From contig NZ_CP123228.1 of the NCBI RefSeq assembly GCF_029855045.1, forward strand, positions 6,076,001-6,140,000: a stretch of DNA of 64,000 bases. Reading direction: 5' to 3'. The notes under the pieces are model-generated. The model was not told the DNA's origin, made no database searches, and saw nothing but the letters and a program-made list of their open reading frames with translations. This stretch comes from Piscinibacter sp. XHJ-5 (lineage in GTDB: Bacteria > Pseudomonadota > Gammaproteobacteria > Burkholderiales > Burkholderiaceae_C). The position numbers and the translations under genes are program-made. Shown piece by piece: positions 37,721-47,719 of the stretch; positions within the stretch are counted from its first letter, which is position 1; the number at the start of each line of letters is the position of its first letter.

Positions 37721-38488
37721 TCACATCGCCAGGCGGTGCGACTGCAGCGCCAGCAGCCCTTCGAAGATGAGCGTGTCGACCGTCTCGAACGGCAGGTCGG
37801 TGATGGGTGCGAGCTTCACCGCCGCGCCGCCGCTCATCAGCAGCACCGGATCCTGACCCGTGCGCGCGAGCAGGCGCCGGTGCATGCGCTCGATGGCACC
37901 AGCGATGGAGTGCGCGCCGCCGCTCATCAGCGCGTCGCTGGTGTTGGTGGGGAAGTCTCGCACGTCGCCGGTGGGGGCCTTGAGCCCGGCGGTGCCCATT
38001 TCGAGCGCACGCAGCATCAGGCCGAAGCCGGGCAGGATGAGGCCACCGAGGAAGCGTCCGGTCCCGTCGAGCGCATCGACCGTGACCGCCGTGCCCACCA
38101 TCACCACCAGCGCCGGCCGCGGCGCGCCCATGGCCAGCACGCGATGCCGTGCGCCGATCAGCGCCACCCAGCGGTCGGTGCCCAGCCGGTTCGGATGGTC
38201 GTAGCCGTTGGTGACGCCGGCCGCATGCGGGGACGACACGACCCAGCGCGGCGCGATGTCCCAGATCTCCATCTGCTCCTCGACGCGCCGCTTGACGCCT
38301 TCGCCAGCGACGATGCTGCCCAGCATGCTGGCCGGCGGATCGAGGTCCTTCCACTCGGTGTCGGCGAGGTTGTCGATCTGCTCGAGGAACACCGCGCCGT
38401 GGGCCATCAGGCCCGCACCGGGTTGAGGCGAGGCGTACAGCGCCCACTTGAGGCGGGTGTTGCCGACGTCGACGGCGAGGAAGCTCAT
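37721..38488 (-). CDS. coaX: Type III pantothenate kinase
   Basis: First enzyme of coenzyme A synthesis, 255 residues. Motifs are [10 protein letters not shown] (phosphate 1, residues about 6-15), [12 protein letters not shown] with the pantothenate-binding [32 protein letters not shown] (phosphate 2) and SGGAA. It ends 11 bp from the convergent hslU. The birA gene that often precedes coaX in related genomes is not here; a conserved hypothetical protein lies immediately upstream. Confidence 0.94.
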   Translation of the reverse strand: MSFLAVDVGNTRLKWALYASPQPGAGLMAHGAVFLEQIDNLADTEWKDLDPPASMLGSIVAGEGVKRRVEEQMEIWDIAPRWVVSSPHAAGVTNGYDHPNRLGTDRWVALIGARHRVLAMGAPRPALVVMVGTAVTVDALDGTGRFLGGLILPGFGLMLRALEMGTAGLKAPTGDVRDFPTNTSDALMSGGAHSIAGAIERMHRRLLARTGQDPVLLMSGGAAVKLAPITDLPFETVDTLIFEGLLALQSHRLAM

Positions 38489-38498
38489 CGGCGGCAAT

Positions 38499-39146
38499 CT
38501 AACTCGCCGGCTGAACCGCGTCGCGGCGAGGGATGAGCAGATGCCGCACATGGCGCAGCGTCTGCTGTGCCGAAAGCGTGCGGTAGGGCTTCATGATGCG
38601 CGCCTCGACCTCGTCGATCAGCTCGGCAAGCTCGCTGCGGGTGCGGGCGCGGCGCAGGCGAAGCAGCGTCAGCGATCCGGCGACCGGCGCCTCGGCCCGC
38701 AGCGCGCGAATGAGGATGCCGCGCGCTTCCTCGAGCGTGGCGTCGGCTCCGGCCTCCAGCGCATCGAAGTCGGTGGGCCGGGAGACGTCCGACGGGTGGC
38801 CGCTGTTGAGGGTGTCGTCGAGCACCGACTCGGGCTGCAGGGTGCGCGCGGCAGGCAGCACCGATTCGATCGCGTCCAGCGGAATGTCGACGTGCTGCAA
38901 GGAGGCATGGAGCGGGCCTGGCGACTCCGCCGGCCGCGGCAGCACGATGAGCCCGAGCTCGAGCAGGTCGCCGAAGCAGCTCTCGCTGGCGCCGGCCTGG
39001 CGGGCCAGGGTTTGCACCTGCTCGGCGGTGCGGCGTCCGTCCACCAGCAGCAGCACGGTGCGATGTCGCTGGCTGAGGCGGCGCTGGCGGCTGCTGAGCT
39101 CGGCCTGGCCGTCGGAGGTCTTGACGGGGATGAGTGGGGTCGCCAC
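38499..39146 (-). CDS. Conserved hypothetical protein
   Basis: 215 residues from the GTG at 39146, chosen because AGAAGGAGA lies nine or so bases upstream; an ATG 30 bp further up lacks such a site. The amino end ([52 protein letters not shown]) looks like a compact helical fold; the carboxy end ([33 protein letters not shown]) is helical and basic. No signal peptide or membrane helix. It lies 10 bp upstream of coaX, so it is probably co-transcribed. No function recognised. Confidence 0.8.
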   Translation of the reverse strand: MATPLIPVKTSDGQAELSSRQRRLSQRHRTVLLLVDGRRTAEQVQTLARQAGASESCFGDLLELGLIVLPRPAESPGPLHASLQHVDIPLDAIESVLPAARTLQPESVLDDTLNSGHPSDVSRPTDFDALEAGADATLEEARGILIRALRAEAPVAGSLTLLRLRRARTRSELAELIDEVEARIMKPYRTLSAQQTLRHVRHLLIPRRDAVQPAS

Positions 39147-39290
39147 GAACGCTTTCTCCTTCTCTGCGGCGCGCAACCCGCATGGTCACCGGCGGCGCGC
39201 GCTGCAGTCCCAACCGGCGCGATTGTGAGGCCAAAGCCCTGCCGATGGCAGCGCGGCAATCCATCGGATGTGCGACCGGGATACACTGTG

Positions 39291-39312
39291 CAATTGACGT
39301 ATACGTCAATTG
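39291..39312. promoter_or_regulatory. LiuR-like operator upstream of ppk2-icmF
   Basis: Perfect 22-bp palindrome centred on the core TTGACGTATACGTCAA (39294-39309), flanked by CAA and TTG. The core is identical to the 8927 site. A TACACT box (39282-39287), the same -10-like sequence as at liuR, lies 3 bp upstream, so the operator again covers the expected transcription start. It is 25 bp ahead of the TTG start of ppk2. Confidence 0.83.
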
Positions 39313-39337
39313 GGCATGGTGCCCGCACGAGGACAGA

Positions 39338-40177
39338 TTGGCCCGCCGCTCCCCCGACCTCGCAGACTTCCAGCATCGCAGCGCCTTGTCCGCCAAGGCC
39401 GCGCCGTTCAAGCTGTCCAGCATCGATCCGTCCGCCAAGCCGTTCTCCAGCGGCGACAAGCTGGCCGACAAGGCTGCCGTGGAGACGCTCGCGACCGAGC
39501 TCGACCAGTTGCAGGATCTTTTCTATGCCGACCGCCGCTTCAAGATGCTGGTGGTGCTGCAGGGCACCGACACCAGCGGCAAGGACGGCACGATCCGCGG
39601 CGTGTTCGGCAAGATGAGTGCGCTGGGCGTGCACACCGTGTCCTGGAAGGCGCCGAGCCGCGAAGAGCTGGCGCACGACTACCTGTGGCGCATCCACCAG
39701 CGCGTGCCGGCCAGCGGCGACATCGTCATCTTCAACCGCAGCCACTACGAGGACGTGCTGGTGCCCGCGGTCAACGGCTGGATCAAGCCTGAACAGGTAC
39801 GCCAGCGCTATGCCCAGATCAACGACTTCGAGCGGCTGCTGTCCGAAAACGGCACCGTCATCCTCAAGTTCCTGCTGCACATCTCGAAGGACGAGCAGCG
39901 CGAACGGCTGCAGGCGCGGATCGACGATCCGACCAAGCACTGGAAGTTCGAAAGCGGCGACATCGAGGTGCGCAAGCAGTGGGATGCGTACCAGAAGGCA
40001 TACGCCGCCGCCGTGGCCGCCACCGGCACCGAATGGGCGCCGTGGACAGTGGTGCCGGCCGATTCGAAGACGCACCGCAACCTGATGGTCGCGACCGTCG
40101 TCAAGCGCACGTTCGAAAGCCTGAAGCTGCGCTATCCGCCGGGCGATCCGGCGCTGGCCAAGCTGAAGATCGAATAG
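39338..40177 (+). CDS. ppk2: Polyphosphate kinase 2 family protein
   Basis: Transfers phosphate between polyphosphate and nucleotides. 279 residues from a TTG start at 39338 preceded by GAGGA; this is the first in-frame start after the operator, and longer frames would translate the operator itself. Walker A is VVLQGTDTSGKDGTIRGVFGKM, Walker B is IVIFNRSHYEDVLVP, and the lid region includes RLQARIDDPTKHWKFESGDIEVRKQWDAY. It is followed by icmF after 12 bp in one operon. Whether it prefers AMP, ADP or GDP cannot be seen from motifs alone. Confidence 0.9.
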   Translation: MARRSPDLADFQHRSALSAKAAPFKLSSIDPSAKPFSSGDKLADKAAVETLATELDQLQDLFYADRRFKMLVVLQGTDTSGKDGTIRGVFGKMSALGVHTVSWKAPSREELAHDYLWRIHQRVPASGDIVIFNRSHYEDVLVPAVNGWIKPEQVRQRYAQINDFERLLSENGTVILKFLLHISKDEQRERLQARIDDPTKHWKFESGDIEVRKQWDAYQKAYAAAVAATGTEWAPWTVVPADSKTHRNLMVATVVKRTFESLKLRYPPGDPALAKLKIE

Positions 40178-40189
40178 CCGGAGCTCCGC

Positions 40190-43100
40190 ATGACCGACCT
40201 CTCCGCCGAATTCAAGGCCCTCGCCGAATACCGTCCGACGAACAAGGTGCGCTTCGTCACCGCCGCGTCGCTGTTCGACGGCCACGACGCCGCCATCAAC
40301 ATCATGCGGCGCATCCTGCAGAGCATGGGCGCCGAGGTGATCCACCTGGGCCACAACCGCTCGGTCGACGAGGTCGTCACGGCGGCGCTGCACGAGGACG
40401 TGCAGGGCATCGCGATCAGCTCGTACCAGGGCGGGCACGTCGAGTACTTCAAGTACATGGTCGACCTGCTCAAGGCGCGCGGCGGGGAGCACATCCAGGT
40501 CTTCGGCGGCGGCGGCGGCGTCATCGTGCCGGCGGAGATCGCCGAGCTGCAGGGCTACGGTGTGGCGCGCATCTACAGCCCCGAAGACGGCCAGCGCATG
40601 GGCCTGCAGGGAATGATCGGCGAGATGGTCATGAGGAGCGATGGCGACCTCTCGGTCTACGCGCCGAAGCAGGTCTCATCGATTCAAGGCGGCGACGAGA
40701 AGCACTGGCGCGCGCTGGCGCAGCTCATCACCGCACTCGAGAACGGGAAGGCCTCCGACGAGCTGAAGGCCGCGCTGGCCGCCGAGGCCGCGAAGGCAAG
40801 GACGCCGGTGGTCGGCATCACGGGCACCGGCGGCGCGGGCAAGTCCTCCCTGACCGACGAGCTCATTCGCCGGCTGCGGCTGGACCAGGACGACCGCTTG
40901 CGCGTCGCGGTGATCAGCATCGATCCGTCGCGCCGCAAGAGCGGCGGCGCGCTGCTCGGCGACCGCATCCGGATGAACGCGATCGGGCCGTGGCAGCATG
41001 GCCACCGCGTGTTCATGCGCAGCCTCGCCACCCGCGACTTCGGCAGCGAGATCAGCCAGGCGCTGCCCGACGTGCTCGCCGCCTGCAAGGCCGCCGGCTT
41101 CGACCTGATCGTCGTCGAGACGTCCGGCATCGGCCAGGGCGATGCGGCCATCGTGCCGCTGGTCGACGTGCCGGTGTACGTGATGACGCCCGAGTACGGA
41201 GCGGCCAGCCAGCTGGAGAAGATCGACATGCTCGACTTCGCCGAGTTCGTCGCCATCAACAAGTTCGACCGCAAGGGCGCGGCCGATGCCCTGCGCGACG
41301 TGGCCAAGCAGGTGCAGCGCAACAAGGAGGCGTGGAAGCGCAGGCCCGACGAGATGCCTGTGTTCGGCACCATGGCCAGCCGCTTCAACGACGACGGCGT
41401 GACGGCGCTGTACCAGGCGCTGCTGCCGCGCCTCGCCGAGCTCGGCCTGAAGACGGGCGAAAGCCGCCTGCCCGCGATCGACACGCGCCACAGTACGCAC
41501 CAGGTGCCGATCGTGCCGGGCGCGCGCGTGCGCTACCTGGCGGAGATCGCCGACAGCGTGCGCGATTACAAGCAGCGCGCACGGCAGCAGGCGAGGCTGG
41601 CGCGCGAAGCCCAGCAGCTGCGCGAAAGCGCGCGCATGCTCGGCGAAGCCAAGCACGACGCGCCGGCGGCGCTGCAGCAGCTCGCGTCCGAGCGCGAGGC
41701 GCAGCTCGATGCCCACGGCAGGAAGCTGCTCGCGATGTGGCCGCAGATGCAGAAGGCCTACGCCGGCGACGAGTACGTCGTGAGGATCCGCGACAGGGAG
41801 ATCCGCACCGCCCTCACGCACACGACGTTGTCGGGCAGCAAGATCCGCAAGGTCGCGCTGCCGCAGTACGAAGACCACGGCGAGATCCTCAAGTGGCTGC
41901 TGCTCGACAACGTGCCCGGCAGCTTCCCCTACACGGCCGGCACCTTCGCCTTCAAGCGCGAAGGCGAGGACCCGACGCGCATGTTCGCCGGCGAGGGCGA
42001 TGCCTTCCGCACCAACCGGCGCTTCAAGCTGCTGTCCGAAGGCATGCCGGCCAAGCGGCTGTCGACCGCCTTCGACTCGGTCACGCTGTACGGAAACGAT
42101 CCCGACGTGCGACCCGACATCTACGGCAAGGTCGGCAATTCGGGCGTCAGCATCGCCACGCTGGACGACATGAAGGTGCTGTACTCGGGCTTCGACCTGT
42201 GCTCGCCGAGCACCTCGGTGTCGATGACGATCAACGGCCCGGCGCCGACCATCCTCGCGATGTTCATGAACACCGCGATCGACCAGCAGCTCGAGCGCTT
42301 CGCTGCAGACAACGGCCGCGAGCCCACCGACGACGAGGCGCAGAAGATCCGCGCCTGGGTGCTGCAGAACGTGCGCGGCACGGTGCAGGCCGACATCCTC
42401 AAGGAAGACCAGGGCCAGAACACCTGCATCTTCTCGACCGAGTTCTCGCTGAAGGTGATGGGCGACATCGCCCAGTACTTCGTGCACCACCAGGTCCGCA
42501 ACTTCTATTCGGTGAGCATCTCGGGCTATCACATCGCCGAGGCCGGGGCCAATCCGATCTCGCAGCTCGCCTTCACGCTGAGCAACGGCTTCACCTTCGT
42601 CGAGGCGTACCTCGCCCGCGGGATGCACATCGACGACTTCGCCCCGAACCTGAGCTTCTTCTTCAGCAATGGCATGGACCCCGAGTACACCGTGCTCGGC
42701 CGCGTGGCGCGGCGCATCTGGTCAGTGGCGATGCGCGACCGGTACGGCGCCAACGAGCGCAGCCAGAAGCTCAAGTACCACGTGCAGACGAGCGGCCGCT
42801 CGCTGCACGCCCAGGAGATCCAGTTCAACGACATCCGCACGACGCTTCAGGCGCTGATCGCGATCTACGACAACTGCAATTCGCTGCACACCAACGCGTT
42901 CGACGAGGCGATCACGACGCCCACGGAGGACAGCGTACGCCGCGCGATGGCCATCCAGCTCATCATCAACCGCGAGTGGGGACTGGCGAAGAACGAGAAC
43001 CCCAACCAGGGCGCGTTCATCGTCGACGAGCTGACCGAGCTTGTGGAGGAAGCCGTGCTGGCCGAGTTCGAGAAGATCGCCGAGCGAGGCGGCGTGCTCG

Positions 43101-43474
43101 GCGCGATGGAGACGGGCTACCAGCGCGGCAAGATCCAGGAAGAGAGCATGCATTACGAGATGCTCAAGCACACCGGCGAGTACCCCATCATCGGCGTCAA
43201 CACCTTCCGCAACCCGCACGGCGATCCCGTGCCCGAGCACATCGAGCTGGCGCGCTCCACCGAGGAAGAGAAGCAGTCACAGCTCAAGCGGCTCGCGGAC
43301 TTCCACCAGCGTGGCGCTTCGGCGGCGCCGGCGATGCTCAAGCGGCTTCAGCAAGCGGTGATCGACAACCGCAACGTGTTCGAGGTGCTGATGGACGCGG
43401 TTCGGGTCTGCTCGCTGGGGCAGATCACGAACGCGCTGTTCGAAGTGGGCGGGCAGTACCGGCGAAGCATGTGA
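40190..43474 (+). CDS. icmF: Fused isobutyryl-CoA mutase IcmF
   Basis: Adenosylcobalamin enzyme of 1094 residues fusing three parts. Residues 1-150 are the B12-binding domain ([16 protein letters not shown] with the lower-ligand His, [26 protein letters not shown]). About 205-430 is the G-protein chaperone (P-loop [48 protein letters not shown]). About 530-1094 is the mutase barrel ([49 protein letters not shown]). The F and Q residues fit IcmF rather than methylmalonyl-CoA mutase. It interconverts isobutyryl- and n-butyryl-CoA and, in studied homologues, isovaleryl- and pivalyl-CoA. Its placement under a LiuR-like operator fits branched-chain acyl-CoA metabolism. Confidence 0.95.
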   Translation: MTDLSAEFKALAEYRPTNKVRFVTAASLFDGHDAAINIMRRILQSMGAEVIHLGHNRSVDEVVTAALHEDVQGIAISSYQGGHVEYFKYMVDLLKARGGEHIQVFGGGGGVIVPAEIAELQGYGVARIYSPEDGQRMGLQGMIGEMVMRSDGDLSVYAPKQVSSIQGGDEKHWRALAQLITALENGKASDELKAALAAEAAKARTPVVGITGTGGAGKSSLTDELIRRLRLDQDDRLRVAVISIDPSRRKSGGALLGDRIRMNAIGPWQHGHRVFMRSLATRDFGSEISQALPDVLAACKAAGFDLIVVETSGIGQGDAAIVPLVDVPVYVMTPEYGAASQLEKIDMLDFAEFVAINKFDRKGAADALRDVAKQVQRNKEAWKRRPDEMPVFGTMASRFNDDGVTALYQALLPRLAELGLKTGESRLPAIDTRHSTHQVPIVPGARVRYLAEIADSVRDYKQRARQQARLAREAQQLRESARMLGEAKHDAPAALQQLASEREAQLDAHGRKLLAMWPQMQKAYAGDEYVVRIRDREIRTALTHTTLSGSKIRKVALPQYEDHGEILKWLLLDNVPGSFPYTAGTFAFKREGEDPTRMFAGEGDAFRTNRRFKLLSEGMPAKRLSTAFDSVTLYGNDPDVRPDIYGKVGNSGVSIATLDDMKVLYSGFDLCSPSTSVSMTINGPAPTILAMFMNTAIDQQLERFAADNGREPTDDEAQKIRAWVLQNVRGTVQADILKEDQGQNTCIFSTEFSLKVMGDIAQYFVHHQVRNFYSVSISGYHIAEAGANPISQLAFTLSNGFTFVEAYLARGMHIDDFAPNLSFFFSNGMDPEYTVLGRVARRIWSVAMRDRYGANERSQKLKYHVQTSGRSLHAQEIQFNDIRTTLQALIAIYDNCNSLHTNAFDEAITTPTEDSVRRAMAIQLIINREWGLAKNENPNQGAFIVDELTELVEEAVLAEFEKIAERGGVLGAMETGYQRGKIQEESMHYEMLKHTGEYPIIGVNTFRNPHGDPVPEHIELARSTEEEKQSQLKRLADFHQRGASAAPAMLKRLQQAVIDNRNVFEVLMDAVRVCSLGQITNALFEVGGQYRRSM

Positions 43475-43501
43475 GTCGGCCCCGGCTTGCGGGGTGGCGC
43501 G

Positions 43502-44428
43502 TCATGCGCCGTTCTGCAGCACCGGCTCGCGCCGAAGCCGCTCGACGGCAAAGTCGATGAAGGCGCGCACCTTGGCCGCGGCGCGCCGTCCGTCGGCATG
43601 CACCACCTGCACCGGAATCGGCGGCGGTTCGTGGTCGGCAAGCACGATGCGCAGGCGTCCCTGCTTCACGGATTCCGCCACCTGGTACGACAGCGCCCGC
43701 GCCAGCCCGTGCCCGGCCAGTGCCGCCGCGATGCCGACCTCGCCCGTGTTGGCGACGAGCTGCATGCGCGGGTGGGCGATTTCGCGTTGGGCCCTGCTCT
43801 TGCGCCCGGGCGGATAGAGCGCCCACGGCGCGACGACGCCGCCGTGCATCGCGAAACCCACGCCGTCGTGGCGCGCCAGGTCGGCCGGCGTGCGCGGCTC
43901 GCCGTGCGCTTCAAGGTAGGCCGGCGACGCCACGATGACACGCCGCACGTGTCCCACGCGAATCGCGGTGAGCCCCGAGTCCGGCAAGTGCGCGATGCGC
44001 ACGGCAACGTCGAACCCCTCCTCGAGCAGATGCACGATGTGGTCGACGAAGTGCGCCCGCGCGCTCACCTGAGGGTGCTGCGCCAGGAACGCCAGCAGCA
44101 CCGGCGCGACGTGCATCCGGCCGAACATCTGCGGCGCGGTGATCGCGAGCTGGCCCTGCGGCGCGCTGTGGGTGCCGCCGGCCACCGCCTCGGCCTCGGC
44201 GACCTCCGCCAGGATGCGCTTGCAATGGGCATGGAAGCGTTCACCTGCCTCGGTGAGCGAGACGCTGCGCGTCGTTCGCCTCAACAGCTGTGCGCCGACG
44301 TGCTCTTCCAGCGCGACGATGGCGCGGCTCACCGCCGGCGGGGACATTCCCAGCAGCCGCGCGGCCGGCGCGAAGCCCTTCGCGTCGGCCACGGTCACGA
44401 ACACCCTCATGCCTTCGAATCGGTCCAT
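43502..44428 (-). CDS. LysR-family transcriptional regulator
   Basis: 308 residues. The winged helix-turn-helix is at residues 1-60 (MDRFEGMRVFVTVADAKGFAPAARLLGMSPPAVSRAIVALEEHVGAQLLRRTTRSVSLTEAG), followed by a periplasmic-binding-protein-like effector domain. It is divergent from the GST/FMN-protein pair across 105 bp, the classical LysR arrangement, and so probably controls them. Inducer unknown. Confidence 0.93.
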   Translation of the reverse strand: MDRFEGMRVFVTVADAKGFAPAARLLGMSPPAVSRAIVALEEHVGAQLLRRTTRSVSLTEAGERFHAHCKRILAEVAEAEAVAGGTHSAPQGQLAITAPQMFGRMHVAPVLLAFLAQHPQVSARAHFVDHIVHLLEEGFDVAVRIAHLPDSGLTAIRVGHVRRVIVASPAYLEAHGEPRTPADLARHDGVGFAMHGGVVAPWALYPPGRKSRAQREIAHPRMQLVANTGEVGIAAALAGHGLARALSYQVAESVKQGRLRIVLADHEPPPIPVQVVHADGRRAAAKVRAFIDFAVERLRREPVLQNGA

Positions 44429-44533
44429 CCCAGCATTCCACGCGGCGTAACGGTGAAGTGTCCCTCACGGGCATTCCGTTTCGCGCAACCGGCCGCGAAG
44501 ATGCGCCCTGCACGCCAAACCCGAAAGACGACC

Positions 44534-45157
44534 ATGACCCCGATCCGCCTGTACGCCTATCCGCTGTCCGGCCACGCTCACCGCGTCGAGCTCTTCCTTT
44601 CGCTGCTCGGGCTGCCGTTCGACAAGGTCGACATCGACATCGTCAAGGGCGAGCAGAAGCAGGCCGAGTTCCTGGCCCTGAATCCCTTCGGCCAGGTGCC
44701 TGTGATCCAGGACGGCGAGCTCACGCTGGCCGACAGCAACGCGATCCTCACCTATCTGGCGCTGCGCTATGACACCGGCGGCCGCTGGCTGCCTCGCGAT
44801 CCGATCGGCGCGGCGCAGGTGCAGCGCTGGCTCTCGGTGGCTGCCGGCCCGCTGGTCAACGGGCCCGGCAGCGCACGCGTCAACGTGCTGTTCCGGCGTC
44901 CGCACGACCCGCGCTGCCTCGACATCGCGACGGTGCTGCTGACGCGCATCGAGCACCACCTGGCCGCGCGCGATTTCCTCGCTGCCGACGGGCCGACCAT
45001 CGCCGACATCGCGCTGTACACCTACACCTCCCACGCGCCGGAGGGCGGCGTCTCGCTGCAGCCCTATCCCAAGGTGCGGGCCTGGCTGGCGCGAATCGAG
45101 GCCTTGCCGGGCTTCGTCGGCATGCCGCGGCAAGCCGCGGCCGAGGCGGCTCGATGA
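44534..45157 (+). CDS. Glutathione S-transferase family protein
   Basis: 207 residues. The thioredoxin-like amino-terminal half holds the glutathione-binding LNPFGQVPVIQDGELTLADSNAILTYLA, with a candidate Ser/Tyr in YPLSGHAHRVELFLSLL; the helical carboxy half contains the ADGPTIADIALYTY capping motif. The next gene overlaps its stop by 4 bp. Divergent from a LysR regulator. Substrate unknown. Confidence 0.92.
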   Translation: MTPIRLYAYPLSGHAHRVELFLSLLGLPFDKVDIDIVKGEQKQAEFLALNPFGQVPVIQDGELTLADSNAILTYLALRYDTGGRWLPRDPIGAAQVQRWLSVAAGPLVNGPGSARVNVLFRRPHDPRCLDIATVLLTRIEHHLAARDFLAADGPTIADIALYTYTSHAPEGGVSLQPYPKVRAWLARIEALPGFVGMPRQAAAEAAR

Positions 45158-46128
45158 GCGCGCCGCCACCGGATGCGCCGTTTCATGCCGGCGAGCGGGC
45201 GGTCCAGGAGCGTGTCGGCGTGCGCGACAGGATCGAGGCGATCGGCCAGCGCGTGATCCGCTCCTTCATGCCCGAGCAGCATCGCGAGCTGTTCGGCAAG
45301 TTGCCGTGGTTCTTCGTCGGCAGCCTCGACGCGCAGCGGCGTCCCTGGGCCTCGGTGCTCGCCGGTCGACCGGGCTTCGTGTCTGCCCCCGACGAGCGCA
45401 CGCTGCGCATCGCGGCCGTGCCGTCGTCCGCCGATCCGCTCGCGCAGGCCTTGCGGCCCGGCGTGCCGCTCGGGCTGCTGGGGCTGGAGCCGCACACCCG
45501 CCGGCGCAATCGCATGAACGGCACCGTCAGTGACATCGATGCCGACGGCTTCACGGTTGCCGTGGACCAGAGCTTCGGCAACTGCCCGCAGTACATCCAG
45601 GCGCGTGAGCCGCAATGGGCCCGCCCGCCGGACACGGCCGAGCCGGCCGCCGAATCCCTCGGGGCGGCGCTCCACGACGCAGCGATACGGCTGGTGCGAG
45701 CGGCCGACACGCTGTTCATCGCGTCCGCGGCGGCGCGGGCGCGCGGTCACGGGGGCGCCGATGGCGTCGACGTCTCGCATCGCGGCGGCAACCCGGGCTT
45801 CGTGCGCGTGGACAGCGACGGCAGCAACGGCACGGTGCTGACCCTGCCCGACTTTCGCGGCAACTTCCTCTTCAACACGCTCGGCAACATCGCGGCCCAC
45901 CCGCAGTCGGGCCTGCTGTTCATCGATCATGCGAGCGGAGACCTGCTGCAGCTGACCGGCCGCGCGGAGATCGTGTGGGGCGGACCCGAAGTGCAAGCCT
46001 TCGAAGGCGCGCAGCGCCTGCTGCGGGTTCGCGTCGACGAGGCCGTCTGGCGGCCGGAGGCGCTGCCGCTGCGCTGGTCTGCCCCGCAGTTTGCGCCGCA
46101 GCTGGCCACGACGGGGCGCTGGCGGTAG
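45154..46128 (+). CDS. Pyridoxamine 5'-phosphate oxidase-like FMN-binding protein
   Basis: 324 residues with a split-barrel flavin-binding region: LPWFFVGSLDAQRRPWASVLAGRPGFVSAPDERTLRIA at about 49-86 and a second related segment, DTLFIASAAARARGHGGADGVDVSHRGGNPGFVRVD and FRGNFLFNTLGNIAAHPQSGLLFIDH. Proteins of this type, often paired or fused with ferredoxin reductases, bind FMN or related cofactors. It overlaps the GST stop by 4 bp (ATGA), so the two are translationally coupled. Confidence 0.88.
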   Translation: MSAPPPDAPFHAGERAVQERVGVRDRIEAIGQRVIRSFMPEQHRELFGKLPWFFVGSLDAQRRPWASVLAGRPGFVSAPDERTLRIAAVPSSADPLAQALRPGVPLGLLGLEPHTRRRNRMNGTVSDIDADGFTVAVDQSFGNCPQYIQAREPQWARPPDTAEPAAESLGAALHDAAIRLVRAADTLFIASAAARARGHGGADGVDVSHRGGNPGFVRVDSDGSNGTVLTLPDFRGNFLFNTLGNIAAHPQSGLLFIDHASGDLLQLTGRAEIVWGGPEVQAFEGAQRLLRVRVDEAVWRPEALPLRWSAPQFAPQLATTGRWR

Positions 46129-46236
46129 CGAGCACAAGCACGCGCGGGTTCGCCCCGGCGACATGTTGTTGCCTAGGCGACTGCCTCGAAGGTGCGCGGG
46201 CGCTAGCCTTGGCCCTTCTCGCTTCATCCCGCTGCC

Positions 46237-47001
46237 ATGAATGATCTGTTTTCCCTCGAAGGCCGCACGGCGCTGATCACCGGCGGCTCGCGCGGCATCG
46301 GCCGCATGATCGCGGCCGGCTTTCTGCAGGCCGGCGCGCGCGTCTACATTTCCGCCCGCAAGGCCGACGCCTGCCGGCAGACCGCCGCCGAGCTGTCGGC
46401 GCTGGGGCCCTGCGTCGCGCTGCCGGCCGACGTGTCGACGCTCGAAGGCGCGCAGGCGCTGGTCCAGGCCTACTCGGCGCACGAGTCGCAGCTCGACATC
46501 CTGGTCAACAACGCCGGCGCCGCCTGGGGGGCGCCGTACGACGAGTTTCCCGAAAAGGGATGGGACAAGGTGCTGGACCTGAATCTGAAGAGTCCCTTCT
46601 TCCTGACGCAGGCGTTGAGCCCGGCACTGCGCAAGGCAGCCGAGTTCCGGCCGGCGAAGGTGATCAACATCGCCTCCATCGACGGCATCTCGGTGAATGC
46701 ACAGGAAACGTATTCGTATGCCGCCAGCAAGGCAGGGTTGATCCACCTCACGCGGCGCATGTCGCTGCGCTTGATCCAGGACAACATCGTGGTGAGCGCC
46801 ATCGCCCCGGGTGCGTTCGCCTCGGACATGAACCGCGACGCACGCGACCGCGCAGGCGAAGTCGCGGCACATGTGCCTGCCGGCCGCATCGGCCAGGACG
46901 ACGACATGGCGGGGGCCGCGGTGTACCTCGCCTCGCGTGCAGGCGACTACGTCGTGGGCGCCACGCTGGTCGTCGACGGCGGTGTCACCCTGGCGCGATA
47001 G
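46237..47001 (+). CDS. SDR-family oxidoreductase (RhlG-like)
   Basis: 254-residue classical short-chain dehydrogenase: TGGSRGIG at about residues 15-22, NNAGAAWG, the catalytic Ser in INIASIDGIS and YSYAASKAGLIHLTRRM with Tyr and Lys. Overall it resembles RhlG/3-ketoacyl-ACP reductase-like enzymes. Monocistronic; no clear ribosome binding site ahead of the ATG. NADPH versus NADH preference suggested only by the basic residues in SARKADACRQ. Confidence 0.9.
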   Translation: MNDLFSLEGRTALITGGSRGIGRMIAAGFLQAGARVYISARKADACRQTAAELSALGPCVALPADVSTLEGAQALVQAYSAHESQLDILVNNAGAAWGAPYDEFPEKGWDKVLDLNLKSPFFLTQALSPALRKAAEFRPAKVINIASIDGISVNAQETYSYAASKAGLIHLTRRMSLRLIQDNIVVSAIAPGAFASDMNRDARDRAGEVAAHVPAGRIGQDDDMAGAAVYLASRAGDYVVGATLVVDGGVTLAR

Positions 47002-47167
47002 AGACGCCGAGGGACCATCCGACACCGGCGGCATCGACTGAATCCGGACGTTGCCCGCGTAGTCCCGCTCCTACAGCAACTCCACTGCTCACCCGATAGC
47101 CAGGGGCCGTGCGGCTCGGCAGGATCGCTTTGCGGGCCCGCCGGTGCCGGGTCGATGGAGTGAAGCA

Positions 47168-47371
47168 ATGGCCAGCGATGCGAGGGAGATCCTTCCAAGC
47201 GGATCGGTACCGCATACCGAGGCCGCGCTCGTCGACGCGTCGCCTTCGACGATCGATTCGACGGCGACCGATGTGCTCAATGCGATGGGGTACGAGGCCG
47301 CCGATCCGGCCTTGCATGCGCCGCTGTGGGCCGAAGCGATGGCCGACGCGGAGCGCAGGAGCCTGCGATGA
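47168..47371 (+). CDS. Small acidic hypothetical protein
   Basis: 67 residues (MASDAREILPSGSVPHTEAAL...), with GGAG seven bases before the ATG, which decides this start over one 24 bp upstream. Soluble, acidic, no cysteine. The stop overlaps the next ATG by 4 bp (ATGA), indicating a coupled pair. No family recognised. Confidence 0.6.
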   Translation: MASDAREILPSGSVPHTEAALVDASPSTIDSTATDVLNAMGYEAADPALHAPLWAEAMADAERRSLR

Positions 47372-47715
47372 GCGAGCGGCATCCGGAAAGCCCGGCCCTG
47401 CGCCAGCAATGGCGGGATTGGTGGCAGCGCCTGCCCGAGCCGGTACGCGCCCCGGCGTGGCAACTCGGGTTCGCGGTCCTTGTCATCGTCGCGCTGTTGC
47501 TCGGCTTTCACCATGTCGTGCGCCAGTCGGTGCGCCAGGGCGAGGTGCTGCGCATGAGCGTCAGCACCCACGCCGAGGCGGTGTGGCGCTGTCAAGCGCT
47601 GAGCAGCCCACGCAGCCGCGAGCAATGCCTGCATCAACTTCAGGCGCCGCCCGCCCAACCGGGGCGGACGCCGCCCAACACCGCGCCGCTGCGCGTGGTG
47701 CGGCTCGGATCCTGA
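47368..47715 (+). CDS. Small single-pass membrane protein, hypothetical
   Basis: 115 residues with one transmembrane helix at about 33-48 (WQLGFAVLVIVALLLGFHHVV) between a charged, Trp-rich amino end and a periplasmic-looking tail with two cysteines (WRCQALSSPRSREQCL), which could pair. Coupled to the 67-residue gene by ATGA overlap. Convergent with the barrel-like gene after 4 bp. Function unknown. Confidence 0.65.
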   Translation: MSERHPESPALRQQWRDWWQRLPEPVRAPAWQLGFAVLVIVALLLGFHHVVRQSVRQGEVLRMSVSTHAEAVWRCQALSSPRSREQCLHQLQAPPAQPGRTPPNTAPLRVVRLGS

Positions 47716-47719
47716 GTGG

